DNA from: Flavobacteriaceae bacterium
GTDB taxonomy: Bacteria; Bacteroidota; Bacteroidia; Flavobacteriales; Flavobacteriaceae
Direction of reading: 5' to 3'
Length of the DNA stretch: 6,379 nt
Assembly (NCBI GenBank): GCA_023700885.1
Contig: JAMPYA010000132.1
Coordinates: 1-6,379, forward strand
Shown here in pieces: positions 3,698 to 6,379 of the stretch. A program made the position numbers and the translations under genes. Under the pieces are notes generated by a model. The model saw only the letters and a list, made by a program, of their open reading frames with translations, searched no databases and was not told the origin of the DNA. Within the stretch, counting starts at the first letter, position 1. Each line of letters starts with the position of its first letter.

Positions 3698-5935
3698 ATG
3701 ACAACAAAAAAACTTTGGTGGGGATTTATATTAGTAACTGTTATATCCTTTTCCGTATTACTTTATTACGGTTATGAAATATATAGACAAGCACCTCCTA
3801 TTCCGGAACAAGTAGTTTCTGCTGATGGAAATGTTCTATTTACCGGGCAAGATATTAAAGATGGTCAAAATATATGGCAATCATTGGGAGGTCATCAATT
3901 AGGAACTATATGGGGACATGGGGCCTATCAAGCACCTGATTGGAGTGCAGATTGGTTACATAAGGAAGCTGTTTTTATGCTAGATGAAATGGCTATGAAT
4001 TCAGAAAATGTAAATTATAATCAATTAAATGAAGAACAACAGGCGTCTTTAAAAGTACGTTTACAAAAAGATCTGAGAACCAATTCATTTAATACTGACA
4101 CCCAAACATTAACTGTTTCAAACTTAAGAGCAAAAGCAATTGCCTCTAACAGTCAGTTTTACGGAGGATTATTTACCAACGACCCTGCTTTAGAAGGGCT
4201 AAGAGATGCATATAGTATTCCGATAAATTCATTAAAAGACCCAGAGCGCGTTCGTTTATTAAATGCTTTCTTTTTCTGGACATCTTGGACTTGTGTAACC
4301 AATAGACCAGGACAAGATATCACTTATACTAATAACTGGCCACATGAAGATTTAGTAGCAAACAAACCAACATCTTCATTAATTATATGGACTGGTTTCA
4401 GTGTTATTATTTTAATAGCGGGTATCGGAATAATGGGCTGGTATTATGCAAAAAGACGAGAGGAAGAGGATGAGGAAGCTCCTAAAGAAATCGTATTAAA
4501 AAATGATATTCAAACGCCCTCACAAAAAGCAACTTTAAAATATTTTTGGATTGTTTCAGCTCTCTTACTGGTGCAAATTATTATGGGTGTTATTACTGTT
4601 CATTATAGTGTAGAAGGACAAGCTTTTTATGGATTTCAATTAGCAGATTATTTACCTTATTCTGTTTCTCGTACTTGGCATATACAAATTGCCATATTTT
4701 GGATTGCCACTTCTTGGTTAGCCACAGGATTATACTATGCTCCTGCTATATCAGGTGTTGAACCTAAATACCAAAGACTTGGTGTTAATTTCTTATTTAT
4801 TGCATTATTAATTATTGTCGTTGGTTCTTTAGCAGGACAATGGATGGGAGTTATGCAGAAATTAGGATTAGTAGAAAATTTTTGGTTTGGTCATCAGGGT
4901 TATGAATATGTAGACTTAGGACGTTTTTGGCAAATATTTTTATTAGTAGGTTTATTTCTTTGGTTAGCTTTAATGGGCCGTGCCATCTTACCTGCTTTAA
5001 AGAAACGAAGTAGTAATAAGCATTTGCTCATTATGTTTCTAATTTCTACCATAGCCATCGCTTCTTTTTATGGTGCAGGTTTAATGTGGGGAAGACAGAC
5101 TAACTTAGCGATTGCAGAATACTGGAGATGGTGGGTTATCCATTTATGGGTAGAAGGTTTCTTTGAAGTTTTTGCAGCCGTTATTACCGCATTCTTATTT
5201 GTTAGAATGGGCGTTGTAAAAGCAACTACAGCAACTATTGCAGTTTTATTCACCACTGTTGTATTTTTAGGAGGTGGTATTTTAGGCACTTTCCATCATT
5301 TATATTTTACAGGAACTCCTACAGCTGTTATGGCCTTGGGAGCTACTTTTAGTGCTCTTGAAGTTGTACCATTAGTTTTGATGGGGTTTGAAGCGTTTGA
5401 TAATTTAAAAATTAGCAAAAGTGCTGTATGGATTAAATCATATAAATGGCCAATCTACTTTTTCATTGCCGTAGCATTTTGGAATTTAGTTGGCGCCGGT
5501 ATTTTTGGATTTCTAATTAATCCGCCAATTGCTCTATATTATATGCAAGGTCTAAACACAACTGCTGTTCATGGTCATACTGCTATGTTTGGGGTTTATG
5601 GTATGTTGGGTATTGGGCTGATGTTATTTGTTTTACGTGATATGAATAAAGAGGTTATTTGGAATGAAAAATGGATTAAAATTTCGTTTTGGAGTTTAAA
5701 TATTGGACTTATTACTATGGTGTTAATTAGTGTTTTACCAATTGGTATTGCACAAACGATAGCAAGTATAGAAAAAGGATTGTGGTATGCGCGATCTGCT
5801 GAATTTTTACAACAACCCTACTTGGTTACTTTTAAATGGTTAAGAGCCATTGGAGATACTATTTTTGCTGTTGGCGTTGTTGCATTAGTTTGGTTTATCT
5901 TTGGATTAAAAGGAGGATGGAGTATTAAAAAATAA
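3698..5935 (+). CDS. norB: Quinol-dependent nitric oxide reductase (qNOR, NorB/NorZ type)
   Basis: This 745-residue inner-membrane heme-copper-oxidase-superfamily enzyme reduces two NO to N2O and water with electrons taken directly from quinol, probably menaquinol in this phylum. Residues 8-29 form the first membrane helix. Residues 30-225 form the periplasmic cytochrome-c-like domain that marks qNOR (DGQNIWQSLGGHQLGTIWGH, 55-74), but with no CxxCH heme-c site. Residues 227-250 form a second helix, followed by an acidic loop REEEDEEAPKE at 254-264. The catalytic 12-helix core follows. Key residues by family alignment are: low-spin heme b His328 and His627; heme b3 ligand His625; FeB ligands His482, His533 and His534 with Glu486; and further conserved Glu490 and Glu555 (HLWVEGFFEVF, FHHLYFTG, SALEVVPL, VHGHTAMFG). 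All are present, and the length is normal for full-length qNOR, so it should be active. It is divergent from the Rrf2 gene. No accessory norQ/norD or norC lies nearby, as expected for the single-subunit type. Confidence 0.97.
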   Translation: MTTKKLWWGFILVTVISFSVLLYYGYEIYRQAPPIPEQVVSADGNVLFTGQDIKDGQNIWQSLGGHQLGTIWGHGAYQAPDWSADWLHKEAVFMLDEMAMNSENVNYNQLNEEQQASLKVRLQKDLRTNSFNTDTQTLTVSNLRAKAIASNSQFYGGLFTNDPALEGLRDAYSIPINSLKDPERVRLLNAFFFWTSWTCVTNRPGQDITYTNNWPHEDLVANKPTSSLIIWTGFSVIILIAGIGIMGWYYAKRREEEDEEAPKEIVLKNDIQTPSQKATLKYFWIVSALLLVQIIMGVITVHYSVEGQAFYGFQLADYLPYSVSRTWHIQIAIFWIATSWLATGLYYAPAISGVEPKYQRLGVNFLFIALLIIVVGSLAGQWMGVMQKLGLVENFWFGHQGYEYVDLGRFWQIFLLVGLFLWLALMGRAILPALKKRSSNKHLLIMFLISTIAIASFYGAGLMWGRQTNLAIAEYWRWWVIHLWVEGFFEVFAAVITAFLFVRMGVVKATTATIAVLFTTVVFLGGGILGTFHHLYFTGTPTAVMALGATFSALEVVPLVLMGFEAFDNLKISKSAVWIKSYKWPIYFFIAVAFWNLVGAGIFGFLINPPIALYYMQGLNTTAVHGHTAMFGVYGMLGIGLMLFVLRDMNKEVIWNEKWIKISFWSLNIGLITMVLISVLPIGIAQTIASIEKGLWYARSAEFLQQPYLVTFKWLRAIGDTIFAVGVVALVWFIFGLKGGWSIKK

Positions 5936-5994
5936 AAAATGTAATTTTTTAAAAAACTAGTACTTTATCTACAGTTGTTTTAAGATTAAAAGTT

Positions 5995-6023
5995 AAAAGC
6001 TCCCAAAAATGGGGGCTTTTTTT
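5995..6023. terminator. Rho-independent terminator, probably bidirectional
   Basis: AAAAGCTCCC (5995-6004) pairs with GGGGGCTTTT (6011-6020) through ten base pairs including one G-U, around an AAAAAT loop. It is followed by a run of seven T (6017-6023). It lies 59 nt after the NO reductase stop. On the minus strand the same hairpin ends in a TTTT tract and sits 8 nt past the stop of the receiver-domain gene, so it can end both convergent transcripts. Confidence 0.88.
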
Positions 6024-6031
6024 GTTGTATA

Positions 6032-6379
6032 TTATGCTATTACTTTAATATGTTTATTAATTGTTTCCAACAGGAGCGCTTTAGAAACAGGTTTCGAAAG
6101 GTAATCAGTACAACCAATATCTATAGCTTTTTCTTTGTCTGTGGTCATGGCATAAGCGGTTACTGCAATAATCGGTATGGTTGGATGTGTTTTTCTAATT
6201 TCTTTAGTGGCTTCAATTCCGTTCATAACAGGCATATTGAAATCCATAAGGATTATGTCAAAATTGTTCTTTGCTTGCATTTTTTCAACAGCTTCTTTAC
6301 CATTTAACACATGAATCAACTCAAATGGATGACCCTCTAAGGCAGCTTCAATAAACCAAAAATTTGTTTCTTCATCTTC
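6032..6379 (-). CDS. Receiver (REC) domain at the C-terminus of a response regulator or hybrid histidine kinase, partial
   Basis: The 115 visible residues form an almost complete CheY-like receiver domain. The acidic pair Glu1-Asp2 (EDEETN) begins at the window edge. The phosphoacceptor is Asp46 in LMDFNMPVMNG, the switch Thr is Thr74 with Tyr76 (AVTAYAM), and the conserved Lys is Lys96 in YLSKPVSK. The reading frame is open to position 6379, so the N-terminus lies outside the window. The internal TTG at 6319 is not a real start. The stop is TAA at 6034-6032, directly after the last receiver helix, so no DNA-binding output domain follows. The TAYAM and DKEKAIDIGCTDYLSKP wording is typical of the terminal receiver of hybrid sensor kinases, which I favour over a stand-alone CheY-like protein. 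The signal and partner are unknown. It is convergent with the NO reductase, and no functional link is evident. Confidence 0.9.
   Translation of the reverse strand, partial: EDEETNFWFIEAALEGHPFELIHVLNGKEAVEKMQAKNNFDIILMDFNMPVMNGIEATKEIRKTHPTIPIIAVTAYAMTTDKEKAIDIGCTDYLSKPVSKALLLETINKHIKVIA

Noticed and set aside
5068..5289. 73-codon minus-strand frame inside the NO reductase gene
   Set aside because: It is wholly antisense to a highly conserved catalytic region of qNOR, so it is a codon-pattern shadow.
6050..6307. 85-codon plus-strand frame opposite the receiver domain
   Set aside because: It is a shadow of the receiver gene, rich in Phe/Cys/Asn, with no recognisable motif.

Overview
The window looks like chromosomal DNA from a member of the Bacteroidota, most likely a Flavobacteriaceae-type marine or soil bacterium. 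The evidence is the strong A+T bias, the near absence of Shine-Dalgarno sequences before most genes, a perfect TAnnTTTG-type -7 promoter box before the largest gene, and protein families with a typical flavobacterial flavour. No rRNA, tRNA, CRISPR array, insertion sequence or phage gene was seen.

Layout. Positions 1-153 hold nothing recognisable. Positions 154-508 carry the decayed C-terminal part of a GNAT acetyltransferase on the minus strand, with frameshifts and two internal TAG stops. Positions 509-2260 are a tight minus-strand five-gene cassette, read from high to low coordinates: a 112-aa three-helix membrane protein, a 202-aa six-helix membrane protein (TTG start), a 96-aa winged-helix regulator (GTG start), a 59-aa membrane miniprotein whose start overlaps the regulator's stop, and a 94-aa three-helix membrane protein. 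A perfect 7-5-7 inverted repeat overlaps the probable promoter. Positions 2299-2622 are a gene-poor gap containing an orphan lipoprotein signal peptide that stops after 26 codons.

Positions 2623-5935 form a nitric oxide defence or respiration module. A single-domain hemerythrin-like di-iron protein and an Rrf2-family regulator with three clustered cysteines are transcribed leftwards. Divergently from them runs a complete 745-aa quinol-dependent nitric oxide reductase. The 135-bp divergent spacer contains an 8-6-8 inverted repeat overlapping the -33 region of the reductase promoter, the obvious candidate operator. The likely logic (inferred) is that the Rrf2 protein senses NO through an iron-sulfur cluster and controls both arms. 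The reductase then converts NO to N2O with electrons from the quinol pool, and the hemerythrin protein binds NO/O2 or helps repair damaged iron centres. No nitrite reductase or N2O reductase gene is visible, so detoxification or partial denitrification are both possible.

A strong hairpin terminator at 5995-6023 separates the reductase from a convergent gene whose C-terminal receiver domain (6032-6379) runs off the right edge. It is either a stand-alone response regulator or, more likely, the end of a hybrid sensor kinase. The NO module is a known kind of system. The least understood part is the five-gene membrane cassette.
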